From contig WHTS01000057.1 in the NCBI GenBank assembly GCA_009377585.1, forward strand, positions 1-37,335: a stretch of 37,335 nt of DNA, written 5' to 3'. Source of the stretch: Betaproteobacteria bacterium (GTDB taxonomy: Bacteria > Pseudomonadota > Gammaproteobacteria > Burkholderiales > WYBJ01). Of this stretch, positions 37,095 through 37,335 are shown in pieces. The notes beneath the pieces are model-generated. The model did no database searches and was not told the DNA's origin. It saw only the letters and a program-made list of their open reading frames with translations. The position numbers and the translations under genes are program-made. Each line of letters begins with the position of its first letter. The first letter of the stretch is position 1.

Positions 37095-37098
37095 TACT
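37075..37098. repeat. Near-perfect palindrome joining two IstB fragments
   Basis: AGTAATGTTG and its reverse complement CAACATTACT flank TGCG. Each arm codes the start of a Walker B segment, one per strand, so the two fragments begin at the same gene position in opposite directions. This is the signature of an inverted junction. Confidence 0.8.
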
Positions 37099-37204
37099 GG
37101 ACGAGCTGGGCTATCTGCAGTTTAGCCAAGCCGGCGGAGCGTTGCTCTTCCACCTGTTCTCGAAGCTCTGCGAACGCACCAGCGTGGTCATCACGACGAA
37201 CCGC
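37079..37204 (+). pseudogene. IstB (IS21 helper ATPase) fragment, plus strand
   Basis: The frame reads [19 protein letters not shown], then LFHLFSKLCERTSVVITTN, the segment from Walker B to sensor I of a second IstB subfamily (the [14 protein letters not shown] type). It differs clearly in sequence from the minus-strand fragment. Family likeness stops abruptly at about 37200. The frame stays open to 37324 but through the palindrome and unrelated sequence (RLCGAPHKRFNAANIVMQ). So both ends are broken: the front by the inverted junction and the back by what looks like another insertion. Confidence 0.8.
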
Positions 37205-37230
37205 TTATGCGGTGCACCGCATAAGCGGTT
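37199..37230. repeat. Perfect 32-base palindrome at an IstB breakpoint
   Basis: AACCGCTTATGCGGTG is followed immediately by its exact reverse complement. It begins where IstB likeness ends. Related words follow (TAATGCGGCG at 37231-37240 and GTTATGC at about 37249), so 37199-37260 looks like the terminus of a mobile element whose body would extend beyond the window. Confidence 0.8.
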
Positions 37231-37335
37231 TAATGCGGCGAACATTGTTATGCAAAGTGAGCCGCGCACGCACGACTTCCTCCAACGTCTCGAATCGCGC
37301 TCGGTGGGCGCCTCTGCGGGCTAGAGACTCCGCAT
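37231..37335. other. Right-edge sequence after the palindrome, no recognised gene
   Basis: These last 105 bases contain short TTATGC/GCATAA-type words and then GC-rich sequence. No protein family is recognisable in either direction. They may be the inside of a mobile element that begins at the palindrome. Confidence 0.4.

Noticed and set aside
37199-37260. An integron attC site suggested by GCATAAGC and GTTATGC words.
   Set aside because: The R' and R'' core sites do not pair with correct spacing and no GTTRRRY insertion point is clear. The perfect palindrome fits an element end better.

Overview
The window is a GC-rich stretch of bacterial chromosome. It most resembles a betaproteobacterium, which is an inference from gene order and protein character: gmk-rpoZ-spoT, yicC next to rph-rdgB-hemW, thiS-thiG-trmB, tandem cheV genes and a Bug/TctC-type binding protein. 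No 16S gene is present, so placement below class is not possible.

Bases 1-11333 are a chemotaxis locus. A membrane Cache-type sensor runs off the left edge. It is followed by a CheW-like remnant, a shrunken cytoplasmic chemoreceptor-like protein, cheR, a cheB that lacks the receiver domain, and a STAS-domain gene. Convergent to these lies the operon cheV-cheV-cheY-cheZ-cheA on the minus strand. A full transmembrane chemoreceptor is divergent from it. The gap between the operon and the receptor holds two divergent sequences that fit the flagellar sigma-28 (FliA) promoter with exact 11-base spacers, so this looks like a flagellar chemotaxis system. No intact cheW is visible; the two CheV proteins may fill that role.

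Bases 11334-17752 are mostly housekeeping: a secreted M48 metalloprotease, the gmk-rpoZ-spoT group ((p)ppGpp metabolism), an SLC13-type permease and a hotdog thioesterase.

Bases 17753-21926 are a compatible-solute island. A 572-base leader carries a 14-base tandem repeat and a 12-base palindrome. It is followed by ectA-ectB-ectC-ectD (ectoine and 5-hydroxyectoine synthesis) and then by an internally deleted ABC-transporter ATPase relic. The island suggests a saline or osmotically variable habitat.

Bases 21914-27057 hold an MFS transporter, a Bug-type solute-binding protein, a small ABM-domain monooxygenase, and ahpC-ahpF for peroxide detoxification with an OxyR-like site upstream. Bases 27293-32690 hold yicC, rph-rdgB-hemW, trmB and thiS-thiG.

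Bases 32900-37335 are more disturbed. A perfect 26-base inverted repeat sits just ahead of a TonB-dependent receptor gene. Next come a TPR/glycosyltransferase-like gene and a tRNA-Gly(CCC) gene whose 3' end lacks an encoded CCA. That tRNA abuts two head-to-head fragments of IS21-type IstB ATPases. The fragments join at a near-perfect palindrome and are followed by a perfect 32-base palindrome that marks the edge of another apparent insertion. I found no CRISPR array, no phage block and no single large unknown system. The most unusual points are the adaptation-poor chemotaxis set, the relics around the ectoine island, and the nested palindromes at 32.9 kb and 37.1 kb.
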